Part shown: piece after piece, positions 45,054 to 54,611 of the stretch
Position numbering within the stretch: the first letter of the stretch is position 1
How the letters are laid out: each line of letters opens with the position of its first letter
NCBI RefSeq assembly: GCF_013377855.1
Contig: NZ_JABXYJ010000004.1
Span: forward strand, 62,001-126,000
Origin: Cognatundibacterium oligocarboniphilum
Lineage (GTDB): Bacteria > Pseudomonadota > Gammaproteobacteria > Burkholderiales > Burkholderiaceae_D
DNA: 64,000 nucleotides
Direction: 5' to 3'
The notes under the pieces: model-generated
What the model was told of the DNA's origin: nothing
Databases searched by the model: none
What the model saw: the letters and a program-made list of their open reading frames with translations, nothing else
Made by a program: the position numbers and the translations under genes

Positions 45054-45938
45054 TTATTTTTCTTTACCAAACAGGCCAGCCGGGCGAATCATGAGCACAA
45101 TCGCCATGACAATAAATACCACCGTCGCCGACAGTTCAGGGTAAAACACGCGGGTCAGCCCTTCGATGATACCCAGACCCAGCCCGGTCAGAATCGAGCC
45201 GAGAATCGATCCCATCCCACCAATCACCACTACAGCAAACACGGTGATAATCAGGTTGGAACCCATCAGCGGTGATACCTGAATAACCGGTGCAGCAAGC
45301 ACGCCGGCAAATGCGGCAAGCGCCACGCCAAAACCATAAGTCATGGTGACCATCAGCGGGACATTGATACCAAATGCTTCGACCAGTTTGGGATTTTCTG
45401 TTCCCGCCCGTAAATAAGCGCCGAGCTTCGTCTTTTCGATCACAAACCAGGTTGCAAAACACACGACCAATGACGCCAGCACGACCCACGCACGGTAATT
45501 CGGCAGAATCATAAAGCCGAGATTGGTCGCCCCCATCAGCGCATCGGGAACGGAATAAGGCTGACCGGAAACGCCGTAAACGGAGCGAAATACCCCTTCG
45601 AGCATCAGCGTGATCCCGAAAGTCAGCAGCAATCCGTACAGATGGTCCAGCTTGTACAACCAGCGCAGCATGGTTTTTTCAATCACGATGCCGAAAATAC
45701 CTACCAGCAGGGGTGCCGCGATCAGCATCACCCAGTAATTGATGCCGAAGTAATTCATGCCCATCCAGGCCAGGAATGCACCCATCATGTACAAAGCGCC
45801 GTGTGCAAAGTTAATGACGTTCAGCAATCCGAAAATAACCGCCAGCCCCAGTGACAGCATGGCGTAAAAAGAGCCGTTCACCAGACCCAGTAAAAGCTGG
45901 CTCAGCATCGCTTGCAGCGGAATACCAAATATTTCCAT
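45054..45938 (-). CDS. livH: Branched-chain amino acid/amide ABC permease LivH
   Basis: A 294-residue LivH-type permease with about eight helices. GLVNGSFYAMLSLGLAVIFGLLNVINFAHGAL and the coupling segment RAGTENPKLVEAFGINV are characteristic. It pairs with LivM. It is separated from the binding-protein gene by about 150 bp that contain no obvious gene. Confidence 0.93.
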   Translation of the reverse strand: MEIFGIPLQAMLSQLLLGLVNGSFYAMLSLGLAVIFGLLNVINFAHGALYMMGAFLAWMGMNYFGINYWVMLIAAPLLVGIFGIVIEKTMLRWLYKLDHLYGLLLTFGITLMLEGVFRSVYGVSGQPYSVPDALMGATNLGFMILPNYRAWVVLASLVVCFATWFVIEKTKLGAYLRAGTENPKLVEAFGINVPLMVTMTYGFGVALAAFAGVLAAPVIQVSPLMGSNLIITVFAVVVIGGMGSILGSILTGLGLGIIEGLTRVFYPELSATVVFIVMAIVLMIRPAGLFGKEK

Positions 45939-46088
45939 GGCACTCTTCAGAAAAATTTCCGTCGCAACGGAGGATGAAAATACCGGGTTTTTCCAGGATC
46001 GCCCGATGGCAGAAAAACCCGCTGACGATGAATCGACTGCCCAGCCTGTGCCCCGGCAAACATTCCGGGGTACAGACCGGCAATCAGA

Positions 46089-47300
46089 TTATTTCCATAA
46101 TGCGCACTTGGATTCAGCCTTTGATGTGAATGCTTGCTCACCAGGAATCGTTTGTGCCACCTTGTAATAGTCCCAAGGCTCTTTGGATTCAGACTGGGTT
46201 TTCACCTGCATCAGATACATGTCGTGAATCATGCTGCCGTCGGCACGGACATAACCGTTCTTGGCATACATGTCGTTAATCTTCATGCTCTTGAGCTTCG
46301 CCATGACCTTGTCTGTGTCATCACTGCCAGCCGCCTTGACTGCATTCAGGTACTGGATGGTGGCAGAATAATCTGCGGCTTGCAGACTGGAAGGCATCTT
46401 CTTCATTTTTTCAAAATACCGGCGTGACCAGGTGCGTGCTTCCGGAGTCTGGTTCCAGTACCAGCTGTCAGTCAGGTACATGCCTTGTGTCAGATTCAGT
46501 CCGAGCGAGTGGATGTCGTTGATAAACATCAGCAGACCGGCCAGCTTCATCGACTTGGTGACGCCAAATTCATTGGCCGCTTTAATCGCGTTAATCGTAT
46601 CGCCACCTGCGTTGGCCAGCCCCAGAATCTGCGCTTTGGAAGTCTGGGCCTGTAACAGGAAAGAAGAAAAATCAGAAGCAGAAAGCGGATGTTTCACCGA
46701 ACCGGATACCGTGCCGCCATTCGCCTTGACGACATTGGCAGTGTCATTTTCCAGCGAGGCACCAAAAGCGTAATCCGCTGTCAGAAAATACCAGCTTTTT
46801 CCACCCTGCTTCACTACCGCAGAACCGGTTCCCTTCGCCAATGCGACGGTATCGTAAGCGTAATGCACGGTATTCGGTGTGCATTCTTCATTTGTCAGAC
46901 GGGCAGTGCCGGCGCCGATCGAGATAAAGACTTTTTTCTTTTCTGCCGCCACTTTAGACATCGACAGGGAAGTACCCGAATTCGTACCGCCAATCAGCAT
47001 ATCCACACCGTCGCGGTCAAACCATTCACGTGCCCGGCTGGCGGCAATGTCTGCCTTGTTCTGGTGATCCGCCGTCACCAGTTCAATTTTCTTGCCGAGA
47101 ACCGTGCCGCCAAAATCGGCAATCGCCATTTTGATGGCTTCGATCCCGCCCTGACCGTCAATGTCGGAATACAAGCCGGAAATATCCGTGATGAAACCGA
47201 TTTTAACGACATCGCCCGATACCTGGGCAGATGCGGAACCGGCAAATCCCGCCAGAGCGGCGGCGACAGCGAGGCTGGCTGCTTTGTATTTTACTTTCAT
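46089..47300 (-). CDS. livK: ABC transporter substrate-binding protein, LivK-like
   Basis: A 403-residue type I periplasmic binding protein. Signal peptide KYKAASLAVAAALAGFAGSASAQ, cleaved near residue 25. The mature protein starts VVKIGFITDISGLYSDIDG, with ELVTADHQNKADIAASRAREW, the urea/amide/branched-chain pattern common in Burkholderiales. The ligand (branched-chain amino acid, amide or aromatic acid) cannot be told from sequence. The ATG at 47300 gives a clean signal peptide with AGA before it. It lies between the ATPase pair and the permease pair. Confidence 0.92.
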   Translation of the reverse strand: MKVKYKAASLAVAAALAGFAGSASAQVSGDVVKIGFITDISGLYSDIDGQGGIEAIKMAIADFGGTVLGKKIELVTADHQNKADIAASRAREWFDRDGVDMLIGGTNSGTSLSMSKVAAEKKKVFISIGAGTARLTNEECTPNTVHYAYDTVALAKGTGSAVVKQGGKSWYFLTADYAFGASLENDTANVVKANGGTVSGSVKHPLSASDFSSFLLQAQTSKAQILGLANAGGDTINAIKAANEFGVTKSMKLAGLLMFINDIHSLGLNLTQGMYLTDSWYWNQTPEARTWSRRYFEKMKKMPSSLQAADYSATIQYLNAVKAAGSDDTDKVMAKLKSMKINDMYAKNGYVRADGSMIHDMYLMQVKTQSESKEPWDYYKVAQTIPGEQAFTSKAESKCALWK

Positions 47301-47358
47301 GTCTTCTCCAATCAATTTTTATGAATACCTGCAAACCTGCAGGTCACGGCAGGAATCG

Positions 47359-48081
47359 TTACACACCCAACAGCTCATTCAAGACAGGCATCTTGTCCTG
47401 CAGCAGTGAGGCTGCGAAAGTTTCGACAATCTGCCCGTGCTCCATCACATAAAACCGGTCTGCCAGTGGCGCAGCAAAACGGAAATTCTGTTCCACCATC
47501 ACGATCGTGTAGCCCTTGGCCTTCAGCGTCATGATCATCCTGGCCAATGCCTGCACAATCACGGGCGCCAGACCTTCGGAAATCTCGTCCAGCAACAGCA
47601 GGCGGGCACCGGTACGCAAAATGCGCGCAACCGCCAGCATCTGCTGTTCGCCACCGGACAAACGGGTTCCCTGGCTGTTTTTACGCTCCGCCAGATTAGG
47701 AAACATGGCGTAAATTTCTTCCACCGGCATACCGGCATGATCGTGCGAAACCAAAGGCGGCAACATCAGGTTTTCTTCTGTGGATAAGGAAGAAAATATC
47801 CCGCGCTCCTCAGGGCAATAACCTACGCCGAGATGCGCGATCTTATGGGTCGGCAAGCCGACGGATTCGACGCCATTGATTTTGATTGAGCCCTTGCGCG
47901 CACCGGTCAGCCCCATGATGGCGCGCATGGTGGTGGTACGGCCAGCGCCATTTCTGCCAAGCAGGGTAACGACTTCGCCCGGATGCACCAGCAGATTCAC
48001 ATCATGCAGGATATGCGATTCGCCATACCAGGCCTGGAGATGGCTGATTTCCAATGCGGGGGGAGTTGCCGGGACGCTCAT
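47359..48081 (-). CDS. livF: ABC transporter ATPase LivF
   Basis: A 240-residue ABC ATPase of the LivF type (LQAWYGESHILHDVNLLVHPGE). The Walker A motif reads GRNGAGRTTT, with Arg in place of the invariant Lys. The signature LSGGEQQMLAVARIL and Walker B LLLLDEISEGLAP are intact, and the switch residue region ends VMVEQN. The Arg (codon CGT) is unusual; similar substitutions are, as I recall, found in some Burkholderiales LivF proteins, so it may not be inactivating. It overlaps livG by 4 bp. Confidence 0.93.
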   Translation of the reverse strand: MSVPATPPALEISHLQAWYGESHILHDVNLLVHPGEVVTLLGRNGAGRTTTMRAIMGLTGARKGSIKINGVESVGLPTHKIAHLGVGYCPEERGIFSSLSTEENLMLPPLVSHDHAGMPVEEIYAMFPNLAERKNSQGTRLSGGEQQMLAVARILRTGARLLLLDEISEGLAPVIVQALARMIMTLKAKGYTIVMVEQNFRFAAPLADRFYVMEHGQIVETFAASLLQDKMPVLNELLGV

Positions 48082-48854
48082 GCATGCGCTCCCTGAAGTT
48101 CACCCTCGGTACTGCCCATATATGCCTCCATGACTTTCGGATTCTGAGAAACCTCGGCGTAAGTTCCCTCTGCCAGCATTGCTCCACGTTGCAATACCGA
48201 AATTTTGTCGCAGATGCCGGAAATGACACTCATGTTGTGTTCCACCATCAGAATGGTGCGGCCAGCCGATACTTTCTTGATCAATTCCGTCACACGGTGC
48301 ACGTCCTCGTGCCCCATGCCCTGAGTCGGCTCATCGAGCAGCATCATTTCCGGCTCCATCGCCAGCGTAGTGGCAATTTCCAGCGCACGCTTGCGGCCAT
48401 AAGGCAAATCAACCGTGACCGTGGCGGCAAATTCTGTCAGATCAACTTGCGCCAGCAGCTCCATGGCGCGTTCATTCAGGCGGTTCAAACTGTGATGGCT
48501 TTTCCAGAAATGAAATGAGGTTCCCAACGCCCGTTGCAGACCGATACGCACGTTTTCCAGCACAGTCATATGCGGGAACACGGCAGAAATCTGAAATGAA
48601 CGGATGATGCCCTGACGCGCAATCTGGGCGGGCCTTGCAGAAGTAATATCCTGACCGTTAAACAGAATCTGTCCTGAGGTTGGTACCAGAAATTTGGTCA
48701 GCAAATTAAAACAGGTGGTTTTACCGGCGCCATTCGGGCCGATCAGTGCATGAATATGTCCGCGCTGAACCTGCAGGTCCACAGCGTTAACCGCCGTAAA
48801 GCCCTTGAACTCTTTTGTCAGGCGCTTGGTCTCCAGGATGACATTATTGGTCAT
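48078..48854 (-). CDS. livG: ABC transporter ATPase LivG
   Basis: A 258-residue LivG-type ATPase. Walker A GPNGAGKTT is canonical, followed by RTFQ-like IIRSFQISAVFPHMTVLENV, a signature region LPYGRKRALEIATTLA, Walker B MMLLDEPTQGMGHED, and the LivG tail MAYMG-like VMEAYMG. In LivG the signature Leu-Ser-Gly is normally replaced by YG(K/R), as here. The ATG at 48854 was chosen because it follows a GGAG site. It is the first gene of the liv operon. Confidence 0.93.
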   Translation of the reverse strand: MTNNVILETKRLTKEFKGFTAVNAVDLQVQRGHIHALIGPNGAGKTTCFNLLTKFLVPTSGQILFNGQDITSARPAQIARQGIIRSFQISAVFPHMTVLENVRIGLQRALGTSFHFWKSHHSLNRLNERAMELLAQVDLTEFAATVTVDLPYGRKRALEIATTLAMEPEMMLLDEPTQGMGHEDVHRVTELIKKVSAGRTILMVEHNMSVISGICDKISVLQRGAMLAEGTYAEVSQNPKVMEAYMGSTEGELQGAHA

Positions 48855-48927
48855 CTCGTCTCCTTGTTGTTTCCAGAACCGCACCTTTTGGCGTCAGTCC
48901 CTGTTTTTATGAAAACACCACAACAAA

Positions 48928-48947
48928 CCCGCTGATCGTGCAGCGGG
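48928..48947. terminator. GC hairpin between GMC gene and livG
   Basis: CCCGCTG (48928-48934) pairs perfectly with CAGCGGG (48941-48947). An AT-rich stretch follows on the plus side and TTTGTTG on the minus side. It lies 190 bp after the minus-strand GMC gene and could end that transcript. The 48960-49136 interval holds no gene and must carry the liv promoter. Confidence 0.5.
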
Positions 48948-49136
48948 CATTTATTATTTTATTCTTGAGAACTGCGCTGAAACTATACCTGCAAAATACG
49001 CTGGTTCAACGACATTTTGTACGTTTTGCCTCATTGTGATTCCCAACTTTTGATAGTAACCAGCAAATCAAGTGAACGCCAATACGGTATAACTACGGTA
49101 AGTAATAGCACGTAGATCAACGATAAATCGCCCTCG

Positions 49137-50762
49137 TCAGGAGGTGGTGTTAAGCATGTGCAATGCCGCTTTTTCAGCAATCATGACGGTCGGGGAATTG
49201 GTATTGCCGGAAGTAATCGTCGGCATAATCGACGCATCCGCCACCCTCAGACCACGGATACCCCTGACGCATAATGTGCTGTCGACCACGGCACTGGCAT
49301 CATCTGCCAGCCCCATTTTGCAGGTTCCCACCGGATGAAAAATAGTGGTGCCGATATCGCCGGCAGCTCTGGCGAGTTCTTCTTCGGTACGGAATTCCAC
49401 GCCCGGTTTCATCTCTTCCGGCAAGTATTTTTGCAAAGCAGGCGCTGCTACGATTTTTCTTGTCAAAGTCAGTGAATCCGCCGCAATTCTGCGGTCCTCC
49501 GGCGTGCTCAGATAATTCGGCACAATCTTTGGCGCTGTCAGCGGATCGGTTGCGGCAATCCGGACATGGCCGCGTGAGGTAGGGCGCAGGTTACAGACAC
49601 TGGCGGTAAATGCCGGAAAATCATGCAGCGGATCGCCGAATTTTTCCAGCGACAGAGGTTGCACATGGTATTGCAGGTTTGGTGTTTCCTGACCGGCATC
49701 CGAGCGGGTAAACGCACCAAGCTGGGAAGGCGCCATGGACATAGGACCACTCTGAAACATCAGATATTCAAGGCCGATACGGGCTTTGCCAAACAGGTTG
49801 TTCGCCATCTTGTTCAGCGTTCTGGCGCCCTGGATCCTGAAGGCTGAACGAATCTGTAAATGATCCTGCAAATTGGCGCCGACACCGGGCAAATCGTGCA
49901 GCACCGGTACCCCCACCTGTTGCAAATGTGCAGCGTCGCCAATACCGGAATGTTGCAGAATAGCCGGTGACCCGATCGCGCCGGCAGCCAGCACGGTTTC
50001 ACGCCGGGATTCGGCAAACCATGCCCGTCCGCCGCCGGTGAATTCAACGCCGGAGCAACGTTTTCCCTGTTCATCGGCGGTGATCTGCAGACGCTGTACC
50101 TGGCAGCCGGTCATGATGGTCAGGTTCGGTCGGCTGGCGGCTGGCTTCAGAAACGCTTTGGCGGCGTTCCAGCGGATACCGCGTTTCTGGTTCACATCGA
50201 AGTAACCGCAACCCTCATTGTCACCGCGATTAAAGTCCTCCGTTTTCGGGATACCGGTCTCGGCAGCCGCTTCGCGGAAAGCATCCAGAATCTCCCATGA
50301 CAGGCGCTGTCGCTCGACCCGCCATTCGCCGCCACTGCCATGAAATGCGGCATCGCCGCTGTAATGGTCCTCACTTTTTTTAAACAGGGGCAGCACCCGA
50401 TCCCAGCGCCAGCTGTCGTCACCACTCAGCGCCGCCCATTCGTTGTAGTCGCGCGCCTGGCCGCGCATGTAAATCATGCCGTTGATGGATGAACAACCGC
50501 CCAGCACTTTGCCGCGCGGATAAATCAGGCTGCGGCCATTCAGCCCCGGTTCGGATTCGGTCCGGAACATCCAGTCAGTGCGCGGATTATTGATGCAGTA
50601 CAGATAGCCGACCGGAATATGAATCCACAGATAATCATCTTTCCCGCCAGCCTCAATCAGCAGCACATGATTTTCTGGCCGTTGTGACAGCCGGTTTGCC
50701 AGAACACAACCTGCGGTGCCACCACCAATCACAATGTAGTCGTACTGACCTGCTGATTCCAT
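49137..50762 (-). CDS. GMC-family FAD-dependent alcohol/choline oxidoreductase
   Basis: A 541-residue glucose-methanol-choline oxidoreductase. The FAD-binding motif is YIVIGGGTAGCVLANRLS at the N-terminus. Signature 1 is PRGKVLGGCSSINGMIYMRGQ near residue 80; signature 2 is AGAIGSPAILQHSGIG near 255. The catalytic His is in FHPVGTCKMG, and a second conserved His-Asn region is in ITSGNTNSPTVMIAEKAA. The substrate alcohol is unknown; choline or aliphatic/PEG-type alcohols are possible. It is followed upstream on the same strand by a flavoprotein and an aldehyde dehydrogenase. Confidence 0.93.
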   Translation of the reverse strand: MESAGQYDYIVIGGGTAGCVLANRLSQRPENHVLLIEAGGKDDYLWIHIPVGYLYCINNPRTDWMFRTESEPGLNGRSLIYPRGKVLGGCSSINGMIYMRGQARDYNEWAALSGDDSWRWDRVLPLFKKSEDHYSGDAAFHGSGGEWRVERQRLSWEILDAFREAAAETGIPKTEDFNRGDNEGCGYFDVNQKRGIRWNAAKAFLKPAASRPNLTIMTGCQVQRLQITADEQGKRCSGVEFTGGGRAWFAESRRETVLAAGAIGSPAILQHSGIGDAAHLQQVGVPVLHDLPGVGANLQDHLQIRSAFRIQGARTLNKMANNLFGKARIGLEYLMFQSGPMSMAPSQLGAFTRSDAGQETPNLQYHVQPLSLEKFGDPLHDFPAFTASVCNLRPTSRGHVRIAATDPLTAPKIVPNYLSTPEDRRIAADSLTLTRKIVAAPALQKYLPEEMKPGVEFRTEEELARAAGDIGTTIFHPVGTCKMGLADDASAVVDSTLCVRGIRGLRVADASIMPTITSGNTNSPTVMIAEKAALHMLNTTS

Positions 50763-50781
50763 ATCCTCTTTCCCCGAATAG

Positions 50782-51822
50782 TTAAGCGGTCTGCATGTCG
50801 CGGACGAGTTCCGCCATCAGATCTGCCACGCTGATTTCCTTGCTTCTGGCGACCCCCTGACCGCACCACAAAGACATCAGTTCAGTATTGTTTTCTTTCG
50901 CTGCTGCTGCGCGGATTGATCCGGTCAGCGCATTCTGTACCGGATAGGCCGGCACCTGTTCCGCCACCCCGGCCATCAGCTGCATGAAACGATTGTCGAG
51001 GCCGCGTGCATAACGCCCTGAAAAAGCCCGGGTCTGGCGTGTGGTGTCGCTCTCTGCCTGCAACAGGCGTTGCTTGTAAGCAGAAGAAATCCCGGATTCC
51101 AGCGTCGTCAGGAAAGCGGTTCCCATCTGCACCCATTGCGCACCGGCGGCGCGCATGGCGGCGATATCGTGGCCATCCATGATGCCGCCTGCAGCGATCA
51201 GCGGAATCTGCATATGCGGAAGGCAAGCCTTCAGCAACGCCATCGTACCCAGCGTGGATGCCTGTTGTGCGCCGATGAACGTACCGCGATGTCCGCCAGC
51301 CTCCACGCCTTGCAGGCAGACTGCATCGGCGCCGATCGCCTGCCATACGATCGCTTCCTGCAGATTGGTCGCGGTGCCGACCACCAGAATCCCGGCGTCG
51401 TGCAAGCGCTGCATCTGGCTGCCATGCAAGACATCAAAGGTAAAACTGGCCATCGCCGGATGTGCGGTAATCAGTGCATCTAACTGCGATTCAAAATCTT
51501 CACACCAACGCGTCGGCGTCGGCAGTGCTTCCCAGCCCAGCTCCTGGCAAACAGGCTGCAACAGGAGTTTGGCCGATTCCAGCGCGGCAAAATCGATCGT
51601 TGGCCGGGCCTGTACAAACAGATTGATCGCAAACGGTTTGTCCGTCAGGCGACGGATATGCTCGGCCTGTTCGATAATCGCCAGCGGGGACAACAGCGGC
51701 GCGGCCAGCGAACCCAGGCCACCGGCATTGGACACAGCAGCCACCAGCTCCGGCGTCGTGGCACCACCCGCCATTGGCGCCTGTATGATCGGATAAGGGC
51801 AAAGATGATCCATCGTCAGCAT
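50782..51822 (-). CDS. NAD(P)H-dependent flavin oxidoreductase, nitronate monooxygenase-like
   Basis: A 346-residue TIM-barrel FMN protein of the 2-nitropropane dioxygenase family. YPIIQAPMAGGATTPELVAAVSNAGGLGSL is the family N-terminus. GVEAGGHRG (phosphate loop), LIAAGGIMDG and GAQWVQMGTAFL are conserved FMN-binding parts. It probably oxidises nitronates or acts as a quinone reductase. An AAGGAAA site precedes the ATG. It lies 19 bp from the GMC gene, in the same operon. Confidence 0.9.
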   Translation of the reverse strand: MLTMDHLCPYPIIQAPMAGGATTPELVAAVSNAGGLGSLAAPLLSPLAIIEQAEHIRRLTDKPFAINLFVQARPTIDFAALESAKLLLQPVCQELGWEALPTPTRWCEDFESQLDALITAHPAMASFTFDVLHGSQMQRLHDAGILVVGTATNLQEAIVWQAIGADAVCLQGVEAGGHRGTFIGAQQASTLGTMALLKACLPHMQIPLIAAGGIMDGHDIAAMRAAGAQWVQMGTAFLTTLESGISSAYKQRLLQAESDTTRQTRAFSGRYARGLDNRFMQLMAGVAEQVPAYPVQNALTGSIRAAAAKENNTELMSLWCGQGVARSKEISVADLMAELVRDMQTA

Positions 51823-51999
51823 GAAATTTCCTTCGTCAGAGTGTTGTGTATGATGAGCGCAGCCGTCCGTATCAACCCGGAACGTCAGAAAGACTATACG
51901 GCGGATTGCTTACACCAGACTTTATCGAGCCCGCTGCCGCAGTCCGGCATGCCATGCTTTTCAGAGGTCACGGCAGGCTGATCTCATCAGGCATCACAC

Positions 52000-53496
52000 T
52001 TACTTGGCGACCGGCATGGTGAATTCCGCCCCTTTACCGATACTGTCCGGCCAGCGCTGCATGATGGATTTGTAGCGCGTATAAAAACGGATACCTTCTT
52101 CACCATAAGCATGCTGATCGCCGAACAGCGAACGCTTCCAGCCGCCGAAAGAATGCCATGCCATCGGCACTGGAATCGGTACATTGATGCCGACCATACC
52201 GACCTGAATGCGGCGCGAAAATTCACGCGCAGTATTGCCATCCGACGTGAATAAAGACACGCCGTTTCCGAATTCATGGCGATTGATCAGCTCGACGGCC
52301 GAAGCAAAATCCGGCACACGGACGATGCACAGTACCGGGCCGAAAATTTCTTCACGATGAATTTTCATGCCTTCTTTCACGTGATCGAACAAAGTACCGC
52401 CAAGGAAAAATCCTCCGGCATGTCCGGGCACGCTCAGGCCGCGACCGTCCACCAGCAGTTGTGCGCCTTCGGCCACGCCGTCTGCGATATAGCCTTCAAT
52501 CTTTGCCTTATGCACAGCCGTCACCACCGGCCCCATTTCGGCATCGGCTTCCATGCCATTTTTGATCTTGAGTGCCTGTACCCGCGGAATCAGCGCGTCG
52601 ACCAGTTTATCTGCCACCTCACCGACCGCCACAGCTACCGAGATCGCCATGCAGCGTTCACCCGCGGAACCATAGGCAGCACCCATTAACGCATCAACTG
52701 CCTGTTCCAGGTTGGCGTCCGGCATCACCACCAGATGATTTTTGGCACCGCCCAGAGCCTGAACCCGCTTGCCCAGCCGGGTGCCTTCGCTGTAAATATA
52801 TTCGGCAATCGGCGTCGAACCGACAAATGACACTGCCGACACATCAGGATGTTGCAACAAACCGTCCACCGCAGCTTTATCACCTTGCAATACATTGAAC
52901 ACGCCATCCGGCAAACCAGCTTTTTTAAACAGTTCAGCGATGAATAAAGAACAGGATGGATCACGCTCAGACGGCTTCAGAATAAATGTATTACCAGTGG
53001 CGATCGCCAGCGGAGCCATCCACATCGGTACCATGAAAGGGAAATTGAACGGCGTGATTCCTGCTGTCACGCCTAAAGGCTGGCGCAGATTGTAATTATC
53101 GATACCGCCACCAATATTGTCGGAAAACTGTGATTTCAGCAGTTGTGGCATACCGCAGGCAAATTCAACGACCTCGATACCGCGTGTGACTTCGCCCATG
53201 GCATCGGACAGTACTTTGCCGTGTTCACGGGTAATCAGCGCAGCGATTTCCCGGTGATGCGCATCGAGCAGCGCCTTGAACTTAAACATCACACGGGCGC
53301 GCTTGAGCGGAGCCGTCTCGGCCCATGCCGGCGCCGCTGCCTTGGCCGCAGCAACGGCAGCATTGACGGCATCCTGATCGGCCAGCGCCACCTGAGCCAC
53401 GACTTCACCGGTGGCAGGATTAAATACGTCCTGCTGACGACCGCTGGCAGAATGTAACACCTGACCATTTACATAATGCTGAATCATGAATGTCAT
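52000..53496 (-). CDS. mmsA: Methylmalonate-semialdehyde dehydrogenase (acylating), MmsA
   Basis: A 498-residue CoA-acylating aldehyde dehydrogenase. [31 protein letters not shown] and the catalytic Cys in [11 protein letters not shown] are MmsA-specific. The C-terminus has the [16 protein letters not shown] segment. It converts methylmalonate or malonate semialdehyde to propionyl- or acetyl-CoA, as in valine and inositol breakdown. The partner MmsB dehydrogenase is not in the window. It is divergent from a LysR regulator. Confidence 0.95.
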   Translation of the reverse strand: MTFMIQHYVNGQVLHSASGRQQDVFNPATGEVVAQVALADQDAVNAAVAAAKAAAPAWAETAPLKRARVMFKFKALLDAHHREIAALITREHGKVLSDAMGEVTRGIEVVEFACGMPQLLKSQFSDNIGGGIDNYNLRQPLGVTAGITPFNFPFMVPMWMAPLAIATGNTFILKPSERDPSCSLFIAELFKKAGLPDGVFNVLQGDKAAVDGLLQHPDVSAVSFVGSTPIAEYIYSEGTRLGKRVQALGGAKNHLVVMPDANLEQAVDALMGAAYGSAGERCMAISVAVAVGEVADKLVDALIPRVQALKIKNGMEADAEMGPVVTAVHKAKIEGYIADGVAEGAQLLVDGRGLSVPGHAGGFFLGGTLFDHVKEGMKIHREEIFGPVLCIVRVPDFASAVELINRHEFGNGVSLFTSDGNTAREFSRRIQVGMVGINVPIPVPMAWHSFGGWKRSLFGDQHAYGEEGIRFYTRYKSIMQRWPDSIGKGAEFTMPVAK

Positions 53497-53641
53497 AAGA
53501 AATCCTTAGTCAAAATTAGAAACTGAGTAGCAGATTAATCGACTCGCCATAGCAAATCCAATGAGTTATTATCAACAGCAATATAAATTTTCTTTATAAA
53601 GCATTCACCTGCAATTCGGGTTTTCTGGCTCAGGAGTTGTC

Positions 53642-54535
53642 ATGGACATTGTCCAGCTGCGTTCTTTCGTTACCGTCGCCCGTGAAGGAAATCTGACCCG
53701 TGCGGCAGAAAAACTCCATTTGACGCAGCCCGCCGTGAGCCTGCAAATTAAAGGATTGCAGGAAAGCCTGAATCTGCAACTGTTCAGCCGCAGTGCCAGT
53801 GGCATGCGTCTGACCAACGATGGCGTCAAATTGCTGCCCTACGCTGAACGTGTGCTCAGCACGCTGACCGAATTTCGCCAGGCGGCAGATTCCCTGCATT
53901 CCACTATCAGCGGCGAGCTGGCCATCGGGACCATTCTCGATCCGGAATTTACCCGCCTCGGGGTGTTCCTGAAACGGCTGGTCGAAACCTATCCGCAACT
54001 GTCGACGCGTCTGCAACAAGGCATGTCCGGTTCGGTGCTACAGCAGATACGGGCAGGAACGCTGGATATTGGTTTTTATATAGGGGATATTCCTGATGAT
54101 GGAAAAACGCCCTGCCACAGCACCGTACTCACCCATTTTACTTATCGCGTGGTGGCGCCCGGAGGCTGGCATACCCGGGTACTGGGCCAGCCGTGGGAAA
54201 GCCTGGCGCAACTGCCTTGGATCTGGACCCCACCGGAATCGGCGCATCATCGTCTGCTGGGTAAAATTTTTGCCGCGCTCGGCGTGACGCCGAATAAAGT
54301 GGCGCTGGTCGATCAGGAACCATCGATGCTTGATCTCGTCAAATCCGGCGTGGGTTTGAGCCTGATCCGGGATTCAATTGCGATCCGCGAAGCCCATGCG
54401 CATGGACTGGTGATTGCGGACGCCGTCAGCGTAGAAACTCAATTAAGCCTGATCTGTCAGGAAAAACGAAAAAATGACGCCATGATTGCAGCCGCATTCC
54501 AGTTGGTCCGGCAATGCTGGCAATTATTGATATAA
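53642..54535 (+). CDS. LysR-family transcriptional regulator
   Basis: A 297-residue LysR protein with the helix-turn-helix LRSFVTVAREGNLTRAAEKLHLTQPAVSLQIKGLQE, then an effector domain (ELAIGTILDPEFTRLG...). It is divergent from mmsA with a ~145-bp intergenic region, so it probably controls the mmsA-nitronate monooxygenase-GMC genes. The inducer is unknown. Confidence 0.92.
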   Translation: MDIVQLRSFVTVAREGNLTRAAEKLHLTQPAVSLQIKGLQESLNLQLFSRSASGMRLTNDGVKLLPYAERVLSTLTEFRQAADSLHSTISGELAIGTILDPEFTRLGVFLKRLVETYPQLSTRLQQGMSGSVLQQIRAGTLDIGFYIGDIPDDGKTPCHSTVLTHFTYRVVAPGGWHTRVLGQPWESLAQLPWIWTPPESAHHRLLGKIFAALGVTPNKVALVDQEPSMLDLVKSGVGLSLIRDSIAIREAHAHGLVIADAVSVETQLSLICQEKRKNDAMIAAAFQLVRQCWQLLI

Positions 54536-54611
54536 ACCGTAATTGATACGGAAAGTCAGATTACAATGCCCGGTTATGATGTCGTATTTCAACCGAACCT
54601 TCCGGGGGAAA

